64,000 nt of DNA, from positions 24,257,093 to 24,321,092 of the forward strand of contig NC_081542.1 in NCBI RefSeq assembly GCF_901000735.1, written 5' to 3'. Position 1 is the first letter of the stretch, and every line of letters begins with the position of its first letter. Positions 10,367 through 23,062 of this stretch are shown here, one piece after another. The translations under genes and the position numbers were made by a program. Source of the DNA: Corylus avellana (Eukaryota; Streptophyta; Magnoliopsida; Fagales; Betulaceae). The notes beneath the pieces were generated by a model. That model was not told the DNA's origin. It saw nothing but the letters and a program-made list of their open reading frames with translations, and ran no database searches.

Positions 10367-11353
10367 GGACGGTCCTGTAAAAAAGAAAACCAAGTTTATG
10401 AATACAAACAGGCCTGAAACGCCCTAAACAAGATTACCCAGCTGAAACTAAATAACACAAAAAGAACAAAAATGGAGAGATAATTGGAATTCCAAAGCGA
10501 AAGCCTTACAAGTTTGTTATTGCTGGTGTTCGAGAGAGAGTAACAAGGGGTCTGTTTATGTGAATAACACACAGAGAGAGAGAGAGAGAGAGAGAATAAC
10601 AAGGAGTCTGTTTATGTGAATAACAGAGAGAGAGCAAAATGTATCAAATTCCAACAAGAAGATTACAACACCCCCGAAATATGCGAACGTATTTATTCAA
10701 AATGAAATTATTTCGTTTTTTTATTTTATATAACAATGATGAAATTATTTCGAGAAAAACTTAATGGATGAGAGGAGGTGCTTTTATTTATTTTTTATTA
10801 TGAGGAAACAGAATTATGCTATAAATATTATAGATAAATTATAGATAATGAACTCCTTTAAAGAAAGGGGCTAGAGAGACCAAAAAATAAATCTAATTAG
10901 AGTTCAAAACAAACCACAAAATAATTCAGTCTCTACAATCAGACTACAACGTAAAAGATAGAAGAAAAGATAATAACAAAATTAGTAAGTTATTGTTGAT
11001 AAATCTGACTCATTTAATTAAATGAACAGAATTGATTCAATAAATTTTGAGGCTTACCGCAACAAATTTAAGTAAGATCTTTTTTATATATTTAAATATT
11101 AATTAAATAATATTGATATTAATTTATAGTTTATATCTTTCTTAGTCCTTCTTGCCTTGTGATGAAAATACTAATAGGTGGAAAATGTCACTAATCAAGG
11201 AAATTTTTAATGAAAATGATGTCAAGAGCATTGTTAGGCTTGCAAGGGAAATTTTTGGTAAAAAGTGATCAATTAACTTGGATTGGCATGACAAAATGGA
11301 AATTTTCGGTAAAAAGTAGTTCAAATATGCTAGTGAGATGAAGTACTTCAAAT

Positions 11354-11914
11354 TAGGGCTGCACAAGCCGTGGTTATTAGCTATAACTGCTAACCGTAAT
11401 TGCCATGGGCGGTTATCAATTTGTAATAACCGCAATCGCCGAGGCAATTAGCGTTTATTTTATAACTGGCAGTTTTATAATCGTTTTTTAATATGGGCTT
11501 TTGGGCTTTTTAAGTGTTTTGGGCCATCACTAAGCTTATTTTAAACGTTTTGGGCAAAAGTGTTTCCAAAAATATGAAAAGTACATGCTGTTTTTTGGGT
11601 CAGGCAATCTTTTTGAATCAGGTTTGGCCCAAAAACATCACATACCATATTATATTTCACATACATATAGTCATCCACGGCCAAAATGACACTGTTTTGA
11701 ATGTTATATTATAATTATTATTAATATAAAATATATATATATATAAGGTTAGGCGGTTAGCGGTTATTAACCACTTTTTCCTACCCTTAAAACTGCTAAC
11801 CGCAACCGTCCTAAGTGGATAGTGGTTTTTTATAACCGCCTACCAAAGCGGTTAGCAATTAACGGTTAACGTGGTTGGCGGGGCGGTTATAACTACTCCG
11901 TTTGAACACCCCTA
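11354..11914. mobile_element. hAT-like MITE, copy B
   Basis: Same insertion as copy A: TAGGGCTG start, CACCCCTA end and the same CTTCAAAT target duplication. It is 24 bases shorter, mostly in the internal TA run. Confidence 0.85.
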
Positions 11915-12075
11915 CTTCAAATACCCCTATATATGTATAATATTGTGTGGAAGTAAGTAACTTCGACAAATAAGGGTCCCAAGAGTGATGAAGAAGTTCA
12001 TATGGAAAGGCATGCAACAATTTGCTGTCAACTAAGGAAAATCTCTTTAGTATATGATCCCTCTGGCCTATTAAT

Positions 12076-12630
12076 AGGGGTGGGTATCGGTTTGGTTTGC
12101 TTTTGTAGTCATTTTTGGTTAGTTAACCGAAATTGTCGGTTAAACAGTTAATTCACCGATTTTATTTCGATAACAAATTATTTCAAAATTTTCGGTTAAT
12201 TTCGGTAATCGGTTAACCGCGGACTTTTTTAATTTGGCAAATGATATTTTTAATGGGCCAAAAATTAGTTATTTTGGAGCAAAAATAACTTATTGAACAT
12301 GTATTTTTTGGGCTAAGATGTACTATAATCTTGGGTGCCCAAATAACTTTAAACATCTTTTTCTCATGTCTTGAGCGTAAAGAAATTCTTGGAGGCCCAA
12401 AACATGTACTTAGCTCGTCCATGTAATATACACATAAATTCTTTACTATTATGCTCTTTTTCATCTCCTCCATTAATGTTTCTAGTTGTTTATTTAAGTT
12501 TTTTGCTAGGCCAATAATTCAGTGTCATTAATTCAGGCCTGGAGCAAGAAAGAACTTTAAATATAAATGCTTGATGGTTTGTAAAATAATTAATAAAGTC
12601 GGTTTGGTTTGGTTTGGTTTTGTAGATTTC
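12076..12630. mobile_element. Short TE with AGGGGTGGG terminus, copy B, truncated by gap
   Basis: Matches 8284-8837. The right end is lost in the following gap. Confidence 0.6.
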
Positions 12631-12730
12631 NNNNNNNNNNNNNNNNNNNNNNNNNNNNNNNNNNNNNNNNNNNNNNNNNNNNNNNNNNNNNNNNNNNNNN
12701 NNNNNNNNNNNNNNNNNNNNNNNNNNNNNN
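12631..12730. other. Assembly gap (100 N)
   Basis: Ends duplicated block copy B. Confidence 1.
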
Positions 12731-15150
12731 CTGAGCTTGAGATGAAATAAGACCTAGACATAGAGTCCCATCGGCCAGCAAGCTTTGATTTCAAGTTCTC
12801 AGGTTTCTCTCTCTCTGACTCTCTCACATGCTCTCTCTAACTCTCTCTCAGGTTTCGGGAATACCCAACCCCGACATTGAATACCGGAATTCCGACAGAA
12901 AAAGGCAAGCATGCTCGGGTATTGGAATTCGGATTTCAAATCCAACATGCACGGTCAGTTTCTGGAATACCAGAAATTCCTACCCGTGTCCACCCCTACC
13001 AAGGCTGCCATCCATGTAGATAGCCCTTTTGGGGAAAAGTTTGCTAAAACTCCCTCATGGGTGGAAACCAAATGAAATCACATTTCCCACTTCGTGTATA
13101 TTAGCCAAAAAATAAGTAGGAGTGAATTAGAGATGATACTTTCTATTGGAACAATAATTTAATTAATAAATAACATTTTTCTCTTTAACCCTAAGCTTTT
13201 AGAGTAATCTCTCAATTAACATATTTTCAGAGCTAAACATCAAGACCTACAATAAGAATAGGTGACATATAACACCCTTACGTTTTACAACTGGCACTTT
13301 TTTGCTTTCAAAACTTTAATGATGTGAAAGACAGGTTTATCAGTAAGGCTCTTTAAATGACTTTTTTAACATAAAAGAAATGATTCCAGGCCAAAGCTCA
13401 CATCTAGACGCCACAGCCCCACCAACCACCAACCACCTCCACCATCAAGCCAGAATCGCCTCTTCCAAGACCATGACCACTCTGGTCACCAATACCAACT
13501 CCAATAAATGTGTGTTGCTGTGCATCCTAAACTGATTATTTACGACTAATGTCAGCTTTTTTTTATTTGGTAAAACAGATGACTGTTCCTCAAAAGAGAA
13601 AAATTATTCAAATAACCTAACTCAAAAGAGAAGACCCAAAATGTATCCAAAAAGCCTTCAACTTCAGAATTCATTGCCAATTGACTCATCAATTTGAGCT
13701 CGACTAGGTTGACGTATAGCGGATAATAGTATTCATCCATTATAAATTAAAATTGAAAGGTGCAAATAAGATGCAATATTTATGAGTAACCGCTGCACCA
13801 ACTCTGCTTACAAGGAAAGGAAAAAAAAAAAAAAACTAAATTGTGCTTCTTAATTGTGAAATCCGAAGACTAAAAGAAAAATAGGAAAAATAAAATAAAA
13901 ATAAAAACCTAGAAACAGCATACCAACTTATTGCAAAGCAAGAATCCAAGAACCCATGTCAAAAAACACCCAAATTTTCAAGTTAAAGCACACGGAAATC
14001 AAAGTCAACCAAGTGATTTACAAACACCAAAGTCGGTCAAAGCTGACAAATTTCAAGCAGAGAAAAACAAAACAAATTTAAAGAAAGAAAGCAAACCCAT
14101 AATTAAAACCAATCCCATGAACTTAAACCCTAGAGAGACGGAGCTCAAATGACAGTTATACAGCGAAACCACCATTCCACACAGTAAAAACAACATTGAG
14201 AAAACAAATCAGCAACAAACAAGATTCAACCAACAGTAAATAAAGCTTTAATTAGCTGAAACCAAAAGGAAAAAAGCAAGAAAATCTACAATAAAAACTG
14301 AAAAGAAAAGAAGAAAATACGCGTACCTGCAGAGAAGAGAGTCTCCCTCTCTCTCTCTCTCTCTCTTTGCGAAGTCTTATAACTTCCACGAACGGTCATA
14401 CAGTGGTGATGTCGGCTTGTGTTGGATCACACGGACGGCTGAGATGGGATATTAAGGGACTGGTTTTGACCTGTGGGAATGAGCCACGTGGATGAGGAGC
14501 CAGCTCAACTTGGCGGGTTGACACGTGCAGGTTCGCGGAAAGATAGGAAAGGAGGGAAGCTCTGGTGGTCCAAGTCCTTCTTCAGCGCGTGTACTGCAAC
14601 CCCTTCCAAGTGGGTCTGTGGGTGGGTGAGCTCCTTCTTCAGCGCGTGTACTTAATTTATATATAACTGTTTCCGTTTTGCAATCGTTTTTGTGGAGTTT
14701 TGGCTCATCCAAAAGTGAAAAGCCAAACACCTTCTCCAAAATTATAAATTATACTCCATTTATTTGACGTCCACTTTCATCTAAAAAACAAAAAAAAAAA
14801 TTGTTAGAAAAAAGATAATCATACTTAATTAGAGTCTGGGTTGATAATAAATTAATCAATATTAATTCTTCCATTCTTTCAATCTACATTAATTAGGTTT
14901 TTAATTGAAATAATTAAGTTCAAGATATTCTTTCAATCCAAACTCCCTATTTTTAATTACCATTATTTGAATAACAAAAAGAAAACTAAATCCCTAATTT
15001 TACGTTGAGATTGAGTTGGTTAGTTTTTTTTTAAAAAAAAAAATTTAATGATTGAGTTAGTTAGTTGAACTTGCGTTTAAAAGAAACTAAAAGGGTCAGC
15101 GAAAATATTTTCTTGAAAAATAATTTACTTGATAAAAAATAAAAACACAC
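12731..15150. other. Intergenic DNA, no convincing gene
   Basis: Holds a CT-rich start, a stretch with repeated GAATACC/GGAATTC words at about 12,850-12,990, a (CT)n run at about 14,346-14,366, and two direct copies of CTTCTTCAGCGCGTGTACT at about 14,578 and 14,633. On the minus strand TTCTCTGCAG is followed by GTACGCG at about 14,330, an exon-donor-like junction that could belong to a noncoding leader. Open frames here have no protein features. Confidence 0.35.
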
Positions 15151-15154
15151 ACAT

Positions 15155-15194
<40 letters not shown>

Positions 15195-16628
15195 CATCAT
15201 ATTAAACTTTAAATTACAATAATGCCACGATTAGATTATGGTGAGTCATGGCGGTGATTCAGTCTAGTCCAAGTAGGGTCCTAATCGGGTCCCGGAAAAG
15301 TCTTAGCATTGGTCTGGATTGGGTCCAGAAAAAGTCTCAATGGTAGGCCGATGAAATTTTGGCGGGGTCCCAGCGATGTTCCCGGTGGATCTATCGATTT
15401 AAGAATAAGATGCTCAAAATTGAAAAATGGTTTATAGTTTTAAAATATGGAAACAATTTTATATAAATTAAATAAACTTTTTAGTCAAACCGAAAATATT
15501 TTCTATTGACTATTATCTTACGTTGCACCAAACACCATCACTGGGTTGAGCAATATCAAAGCTATCACCTGCCGAAGCTTTTGCTTAAAGGTTTTTCTTT
15601 TGCAGATATTGTTCTCTACGGATTGTGAGTCACCCGATCGGAAACTGCGCAAACATCTTAATTGAAGGAATAATCCAATAAATTGTCCAATTTCGATCAG
15701 TTCATTAGATTTCCAAACACCTCTCAATCTTGTTGAGGAGCTATTAAGTTCATAGCAACACTAGAGATCAGAAAAGGCCTACACATAGAACTCAATCAGA
15801 TATATCCTCGAGTCCATGTAGATCACTAATTTCCACAAAACCGATATCGACTAATTATTTGATTGCATCTTTCACTAAAAGAAAACAATTGAGGGATTTC
15901 CACACTCTGTCACTAGCTATGATCAAACTGCTCAAATTCTTGGATTATTGATGCAATATGATTGAGACAATATCTAAAATCTTATTTGAATTGTAGCAAA
16001 AGATAAAAGTGCTTTTCCTTCAACTCCTCGCTAGAACAACCATCAAATATATATATATATATATATATAGCTTAAAATTACTAGAAATCTCTTATGAAAA
16101 CGACAGAGCCAGGAACAAAACACCAAGAATAGCAGCTATTCTTGAATTAATCTGTGTGTGTTGTTGGTGTGTGTTGTTGGCAACTGTAGGATTGAGAAAA
16201 AGAAGTTGATGAAAATGGTGTTTGGTTGGTTGGGAAAGAAAATGGTGTTATATTATGAAAGGAGATGAATTTCTATTGAAGGAGATGGAAATATAAAGAT
16301 TATTTTAGGGAAAACTATATATGGATTAAACTACATATATTGTTTATATTAGTAAGCTAGTTCATGATAATATAATTACGTCTTTTCCGTGGCAGGTGAA
16401 ACTTGTCCTCTTCTTCTTAATACTTTTTTTTTTTTTTTTTTTTAGTCTCTTCTTCTTAATACTTGATATTGAATATGAGTGATTTTAAAAATATTTTTAT
16501 CAGAAAATAGGAATAGTTGAGAATAGATGTGGTTGCCTCCTGCCTTTTCTATTTTCTCCCTACTTTTTTTGACCATTGGCAATTGGCAATGATATATAAA
16601 TAAAAAATAAAGAGAATAAGGAAGTAAT
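15151..16628. other. Intergenic DNA with TA microsatellites
   Basis: A CA/TA run lies at about 15,148-15,192 and a TA run at about 16,046-16,069. A 69-codon minus-strand frame at 15,518-15,727 has mixed hydrophobic composition but no family signature. No gene is claimed. Confidence 0.35.
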
Positions 16629-16990
16629 GTATGAAATTCAGATTCAATATCTGCTGGAATTTGAAACAAAATTGTTGAAAACTGAAAAGGAAATAGAAAA
16701 TAAATAAATGAGAAGAAGACAAACATAGTTTTTCTCATCATCACACCTCCGAGATGGGTTGCTTAATTGGCACAGTCCTCGTTGTTGGAAATTTCATAGT
16801 CATCTTTTTAATTTAACCATCATTAAAAAATAATAAATAAATAAACCATTAAAATCCATATTCATAGGTACGTATCTAATGCCTATGAATAACTAATGAA
16901 AACCATAAATAAAACCCATAACAAAATCTAATTAATGCACTCAAATTTCTGTCAACTCCTAAAATCTGGAAATTATAAAAATATACAAAC
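16629..16990 (+). repeat. Fragment of local repeat module 5
   Basis: Matches about 30,568-30,790, 62,659-62,860 and the end of the first 2.3 kb duplicate at 28,190 (shared words ATGAAATTCAGATTCAAT and GAGATGGGTTGCTT). Noncoding. Confidence 0.7.
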
Positions 16991-17004
16991 TCTTAAAATT
17001 GAAT

Positions 17005-17808
17005 AAAACTAGCACTTACCCCCTCAAACTACTACTCATTTGCAATCTCCTCCACAATTCCATAAAGTTGCAACGTACCCTACCAATCTACCAAACCATT
17101 TCATTTAATTTTTTTCATTAAGTTAGACGCGTAAGGTTAAATTAAGCATCACGGCCGAGTATACCCCTATATATGTGCTATACAACTATATATGCCCTTA
17201 GATTACAATGGACAGTCTTCAGAAGCAGCACGTCATTGTGGTTGACATGTGTTGTATGTGCAAAAGGAGTGGGAAGTATGTGGATCATTTTCTTCTTCAT
17301 TGTGAGGCTTTGTTTATGCCATGTGAAATGTTTTCTTCAATTGGTTTGGGTTGCCTAGATGAGTAGTCGACTAATATGTTTGTTGGTAGACAGTCGGCAA
17401 CACTCGGAATGTTGCTGTATGGAAGATGGTACTTTTGTGCTTTTTGTTGTGTCTTTAGAGGGAAATGAATAGTACAAGTTTTGAGGACCGCAAAAGGACT
17501 TTGAAGGATATTAAGTCTTTATTTTTCAACACCTTGTATCTTTGGACATTTGCTTTTGTTTTTCCTTTGGTGATTAGTTTTCATGAGTTTCTTATTCTTT
17601 TTGCTCCTATTGGTTAATTAGGTGGCTTCTCTTGTATACTTTGTGTGTGTGTGTGTGTGTGTGTGTTTTTTTTTTTTTTCTGAATTTTTTTATGAAGCGT
17701 TAACTATAAGGGGTTGGTAGATTGGTAGGGTACAATATTGCAAATTTATGAAGTGTAAGGGAATATTGTAAATTGAGTGGTAATTTGAGGGGTAAGTGTA
17801 GTTTCACC
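17005..17808. mobile_element. MITE-like element with about 90-bp inverted repeats
   Basis: The left arm (CACTTACCCCCTCAAACTAC onward, to about 17,100) and the reverse complement of the right arm (about 17,700-17,803) agree over roughly 90 bases, including the shared word CCCTACCAATCTACCAA. The interior includes a GT run at 17,642-17,666. A one-ended copy at 30,987-31,146 keeps 14 more bases at its left end. An ACTAGAA-like word on both sides may be the target duplication. No transposase. Confidence 0.7.
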
Positions 17809-17911
17809 ATACTAGAATCAACAAAACCACTCAAAAAAAAAAAAAAAAAAAAAAATCCGGCTTGTCACGCCTAACTACATGTTCAATAACCATTGGTTTC
17901 TTTAAGTGCAT

Positions 17912-19025
17912 TAGGGCTGTAAACGAAACAGTCATGAAGCTTTATCGCCCGTGTCAAGTTCGCTTATTTTGAGTCGCCTCGAGTCGAAGCCGAAGCCCGA
18001 GCTCCCACTCGAAAGTCCGACTATGTCAGCTTCGAAGCCTACCGGTTGTGGTATGTACCCGCACTCGCCGAGCTCGACCATTTTGCCTTTGTTCGGTGCC
18101 TCGACTTTGTTTTTTTTTGTTTTTTTTTTTTTTGTAATTTAGATGTATTATATTATAAAAATCATCCAGAATAATTTGCACCTTAAAATACTAAATAATA
18201 TTAAACAAACATATCAGATTAATGTCAACCTTACAATTAAAACTAACAAAATCAACTAAAATGCTAAAGAACATTAAACAAATATAATAGATTAATCCCA
18301 ACATCACAATCATCCATACAAAATCAACTAAAATTTTATGATCATATTATCTCACAATTAATATTAATATTATCTTAGATCTAAGATCATGTGATACATC
18401 ATATATGTTTTATAAGAATAAAGTATATAATTATAATGTATTGATTAAATAACACAATAACTTATGCAGATATACAATATGATTATATAATGATTAATGA
18501 TTATGTGATATATACGATTCCAATTTCCAAAGTATAAACTATCTAATTATAATATTTGTATTAAATGACACAATAACTTGTGCGGTTGTACTATATGATT
18601 ATATCATATGATAAAATGATTAATGACAATATCATATATATATATATATTTCTTATATGTTTTTATATTAATATATACATATATTATATATATAATATAT
18701 ATACACACATATACATAAATAACAAAAAAAAAAACAAAGGTATATAATATATTTGTTATTATTGAGTAAATGAGTAATGTTGATTATATATTGTTATTTG
18801 TTACTTAATAAAAAATATACGAGCCGAGCTTAATAAGCGAGGCGAGCCTTATACGAGCCGAGCTCACGAGTTAGCAGAGTCGAGCCGAGCTTGTTTCGTT
18901 TAATATTCGAGCTAGGATTTGTGTTCACGAAGTGCTTCATATAATATTCGAGTCGAGCACGAGCCGATCTTATGCGAGCCGAGCCCGAGCTTGCTCGCGA
19001 GACGCTTCGCTTACTTAACAGCCCT
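17912..19025. mobile_element. Non-autonomous hAT-like element (1.1 kb)
   Basis: Begins TAGGGCTGT and ends ACAGCCCT, and is flanked by the 8-base direct repeat AAGTGCAT (17,904-17,911 and 19,026-19,033). GC-rich subterminal zones on both sides repeat GAGCCGAGC-type motifs, while the core (18,120-18,820) is extremely AT-rich. There is no transposase frame. Together these are a textbook hAT deletion-derivative layout. Confidence 0.85.
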
Positions 19026-19470
19026 AAGTGCATCCTTGCCTTGTTGTTTCTTTTCATTGTTTGGTGCAGCAATGATGCTAGTGATGCATCCATTTTTCAG
19101 TTGGACGAGAAAAAATCAATCTCTTGAAAAGTTGGCCTTGTAATATATTATATGCAATATAAACCAAGAGATCGACTCCTTGTCCCTTATATATAGTTTT
19201 TGCTTCTATCTCGCATCCTTTCGACTCATTTCAATTTCTATCTCTTTAAACTTTTCTCTTTTTTTATATTTCGATTACTTATAAATTAAAATAAATAAAT
19301 AAAGTTTTCTCTAATCACGTGGTCTTCTTTGTTTCAACTTTAACTTCATTGAAAATGACCTAATCAGACCTTATCAGTACGTTTGTTAGTTATCATATGT
19401 TCCTTTGATTTTGACTCTAACTTGGCAAGTTTTTTTATCAATATTTAGCTCACGTACGTCTAGCTTGCTT

Positions 19471-20606
19471 TTACTTGCGTGAGTGCAGTGGAATCTTCCT
19501 TTTAAGTTCAATGGCGTCTACTCCGACAACCTTGTCCACCTCCTTGCCACTTTTGTAAAACAAAAAGGTCGGAAACTTACGAATCCCACGGTCAACAGCC
19601 ATGCCCTCGGCATTAGGGCCCTCCTCAATCTCAACTTTCAAGAAAACAACTTTCGCGTATTTCACGGCCAAGCTTGCATAAAGAGGAGATATGAAACGGC
19701 AAGGACGAGCTTTAGAGAAGAACAGGATTGCCAGACGAGATGTCGTTGAAGCTTCCTCCAACCGCTTTTTCAGTTCACTTGTAGAGTGAATAACAATAAC
19801 TTGATCCCCTGTTTTCATAAACCAAAATTATCAATTATGTTTTCATAAATCAATACTTTTCTGCTATAAACTCCCGCAAATGAATGTACTATTTCCTTTT
19901 ACCTTTCTCACCCTTATACTCCCTGATAGACAACAAAGAGAAACTAATATAATCTACAGGGGGTCTCCTCCAACGAGCCAAGGCTTGAAATATCTTAGTC
20001 TGGCCTCCATCACCAACATCATTGCCCTCAAAAGTTACATAATACCTACGGATATCACTAATTATTGTCACGTACAGCAATAACTGAATATTTCAGCATA
20101 TATAATAAGAGAACAAATATTCGAAAGAAAAAAAACAAAAAAAAGAAGAAAAAGAAACACCAACCTTGACAGTTCTTCGTTCTCTGCGCTTGTGGATTTG
20201 GTCGATTGCGCGCTGCGAAATTATTTTGCATCTGCGGTATTCAGATCCAGTCATTTTGCTTATATCGAGTGGTTGAATTAAACCACCCAAAAGCCTGACA
20301 TCAGGAGGGATGGGGGCAACATCAAAGCCCTATAACAACCAACAGTGTGTTAATTAAAGCAATGTGTGTATATATATATAGGCGTATGAATAGTAGACGA
20401 AGCAAATTACTCTGCGTTGCTCCTGTCGGCCTCGATCTCGCTCTCGTCGGTGATGCTGTCGTCGCTGTCCATCTCGTCGGCGTCGGGGTTAGGGCAAGTA
20501 GAAGCGGAATGGGTTCGCTTTTGTTGTTGTTTTCCTTTGAGAGTGCGTGAAAGAGACAGCTGACCTTTTTTCTTCTTCTCCTCCTCCTCCCTCCTCTCCA
20601 CCACCT
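19471..20606 (-). pseudogene. Cystatin-like/thioredoxin-like protein, minus paralogue with damaged 5' end
   Basis: Four exon equivalents match the plus gene at 21,061-22,379: about 20,606-20,407, 20,329-20,165, 20,083-19,903 and 19,808-19,471. The last exon is intact: it encodes a thioredoxin-like domain with KARPCRFISP where an active thioredoxin has WCGPC, and ends HSRK. The third exon keeps RRYYVTFEG but has lost about ten residues at its start. At the expected start the sequence is ATGGGG then TAA, one G more than the intact ATGGGTAAG, so the native start runs straight into a stop. No splice choice joins exon 1 to exon 2 in frame. A truncated product from another start is possible. Probable pseudogene, or a gene with a rebuilt 5' end. 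Confidence 0.7.
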
Positions 20607-21060
20607 TACCCCATCTCTCTCTCTCCGGGAAATCCTAGCCACCGCAGTCGCGCTAGCAATAATGAATAAAACCCTCTTATATTTTGTATTTATAGCACAC
20701 GTCACCGGCAACACTTTTTTCTTTTTTCTTCTTATTATATGTAACGGTTTTTTTCTTTTGCAAAGAAATATAAGGATATATACGTTTCCAATCTATTTGA
20801 ACAAATTGAAAAAATTATTATTTATAGGAAATTAGATAATTTGGAAAGCTTTTAAAAAAAATTATTTAAAATAAATAATAAATAACATATATTATTTTAT
20901 TTTCATTTTCTAGAATTTTAACAAATAAATAAAAAATTTATGGATTGTTTAAAGGCGGTGGCGTACGTGTGCCATATATAAATACAACCTCCAAAAAAGG
21001 TTTCATCGTTTTTAGCGCGACTGCAGTGGATAGGGTTTCTGCCGATAGAGAGAAAGAGAG
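20607..21060. promoter_or_regulatory. Divergent promoter between the two paralogues
   Basis: About 450 bases separate the two head-to-head starts. Each side has a TATA-like box in the same local context: TATATAAATA at 20,975-20,984 for the plus gene and TATAAATA (minus strand) at 20,687-20,694 for the other, both preceded by a GTGTGC-type word. The leaders are also similar (GCGCGACTGC before each start). The boxes are about 280 bases apart, with AT-rich DNA between. Confidence 0.55.
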
Positions 21061-22379
21061 ATGGGTAAGGTGGTAGAGAGGAAGAAGAAGGACAAAAGAG
21101 ACGATGTCCGAAAGAGCACTCTCAAAGGTAAACAGCAACAGAAGCGAAACCACAAATCTATCCCTCATTCCGCTTCTAATTACCCAACCGTCACTGTTCC
21201 TGTCCCGTCCTCGGGTTCTGCTCCTCTGCGGCGATCCCCGCGCCTGAATCCTAACCCCGACGTTGATGAGAGCGACTTCTTCTATAGCGACTCCGACGAG
21301 AGCGACGCCGACAAGCCCAGGGGAAGAACTGGAAGCATGACGGACGCCGAAATGGTCCGCTACCGGGAACAAGTTTGTAAGAGTGATGCAAGTAAAGTTA
21401 ATTCCATTAGTCTACTACGCCTTTGCCTGCATGCAGCTTTAACACTCGTTCGTTGTTACAGGGCTTTCATGTTGAACCCTTTCCTGAGGTCAGGGGTTTT
21501 GGTATAATTCAACCACTCGATCTAAGCAATACAGTGTCTCTCAGAAGGTGCGAAAAAATTTCACAGCGCGCAATCGACCAAATCCACAAGCGTCGAGAAC
21601 GAAGAACTGTCAAGGTTGGTTTTTCTTTTTCTTTTTCTTTTTCTTTTTTTTTTTTTTTACGAATATTTGTTCTCTTAATATACATGCTGAAATATTCAAT
21701 TATATATATTTTCATGGTGACTTTTGTGTGTAGCCTCAAACTCCACTGAAGTTTGTGAAGATATTGAAAGCAATGCATCAGTTTCACGATTTGCTGAGGT
21801 ATTATGTAACCTTTGAGGCCAAGAATATTGTTGCTGATAGAGGAGGCCACACTCAGATCTATCAAACCTTGGCACGTTGGAGCAGATTCCCCCCTCTTGA
21901 AGATAAGTTCTCCGTGTTGATTGTCAGGGAGTATAAGGAAGATAAAGGTGAAGGAATTAATTACATTTAAAGGAGATTAATTTAATTTAATTTATGAAAA
22001 TTAACATAATTTTGGTTGGTTTACCCTTACAACAGGGGATCAAGTTATTGGTATTCACTCGCTTAGCGGGCTGGAAACGCAGTTGAATGCTGCTTCAACG
22101 ACATGTCGCCTGGCAATCCTGTACTTCTATAAAGCTCGTCCTTGCCGTTTCATATCTCCTTTTTATGCAAGCTTAGCTCGAAAGTACCCGAAAGTTGTTT
22201 TCTTGAAAGTTGACATTGACGAGGCAGAGGCCAAGGACGTGACTGACGAATGGAAAATTCGTAGGGTTCCCTATTTTTTCTTTCTGAAAAATGGCAAGAA
22301 GGTGGACAAGGTTGTTGGAATAGACGCATATGAACTTGAAACCAAGCTTAAACTGCACTCACGCAAGCAAGCAAGCTAG
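21061..22379 (+). CDS. Basic N-terminus + cystatin-like + thioredoxin-like protein, 340 aa
   Basis: Four exons with GT-AG junctions that keep frame: 21,061-21,372, 21,462-21,614, 21,734-21,947 and 22,036-22,379. Residues 1-104 are Lys/Arg/Ser-rich with an acidic patch (DESDFFYSDSDESDAD). About 130-225 resemble the plant cystatin fold (KISQRAIDQIHKRRER, LKFVKILKA, RYYVTFEA), but the inhibitory QxVxG loop is replaced by QFHDL. Residues 230-340 resemble the thioredoxin domain of plant TDX-type proteins (RLAILYF, KVVFLKVDIDEA, VPYFFFLKNGKKVDKVVG), yet the WCGPC site has become KARPC: the first catalytic Cys is gone and the second kept. Redox catalysis and protease inhibition are therefore both doubtful; a binding role is inferred. 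The first donor (GTTTGT) is weak but is the only one that keeps frame. No damage is seen. Confidence 0.8.
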
Positions 22380-23062
22380 AAGTAGGTGAGCTAAATCTTG
22401 ATGAATATATGAATTATTTATTAATGTGTTTGTGTTCAAAATAGAAAACAAAAACACAGACAACCTAGCCTAATAGGGTTGCGTTTTTGCATTTTTAACA
22501 TTGACCTAGTGGTGGATGGCTGTTTCTGTGCAGGCAAACGGGTCGCATGAGAAGATTTTTCAGCATATAGAGAGTTTAAGGAGATTTATGTTAAAAGAAT
22601 CGGCGTTTCTAAGACCTTCAGTCAACAATATATAAGCAAATTAACTTGAAGATAAATAATTTACATAAGATTATTCACCAAGAAAGCAAGGGAAGCAAGG
22701 CAAAGCATCCATAAAACTTATCCCTAGAAGCATAAATTAATCACCACATGCAATTATCATACCCAAACCCATCGCTAAGTTGCTAACCAAGTCAAAGAAC
22801 ATGTTAGCCAGCCAGAATGCCAAATAAAATCGGTGCCCAACCGATCGAGTTACCAGATAATGTAATAGCAAGTGATCAACCATCTCTCCATCTAATCTAC
22901 ACATTCATATAACATCAACCGATAATCAGCGGTTCCCCTTGTACTTGATTGTTTATTATAAGAATGTGTTCCAAGGCAAAGGGGAGGGCATTAACCCGGA
23001 CCCGACCCCTCCACGATAATCCACCCTGATCTCCAACTGGTCTAATTAGCAACTAGTGACAC
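22380..23062. other. 3' UTR and intergenic DNA
   Basis: Downstream of the cystatin/thioredoxin-like gene. No coding signal or transposon terminus was recognised. Confidence 0.4.

Larger units (their letters stand above)
10059..12630. repeat. Duplicated block, copy B (2.6 kb)
   Basis: Partner of 6215-8837. It is a complete contig-like island between two 100-N gaps, which is what a misplaced haplotig looks like. A (GA)n tract at 10,571-10,595 is shorter than in copy A. Confidence 0.9.

Noticed and set aside
14452..14739. 95-codon minus frame with an internal STRAEEG repeat
   Set aside because: The peptide repeat reflects a 19-base DNA direct repeat; no homologous feature recognised.
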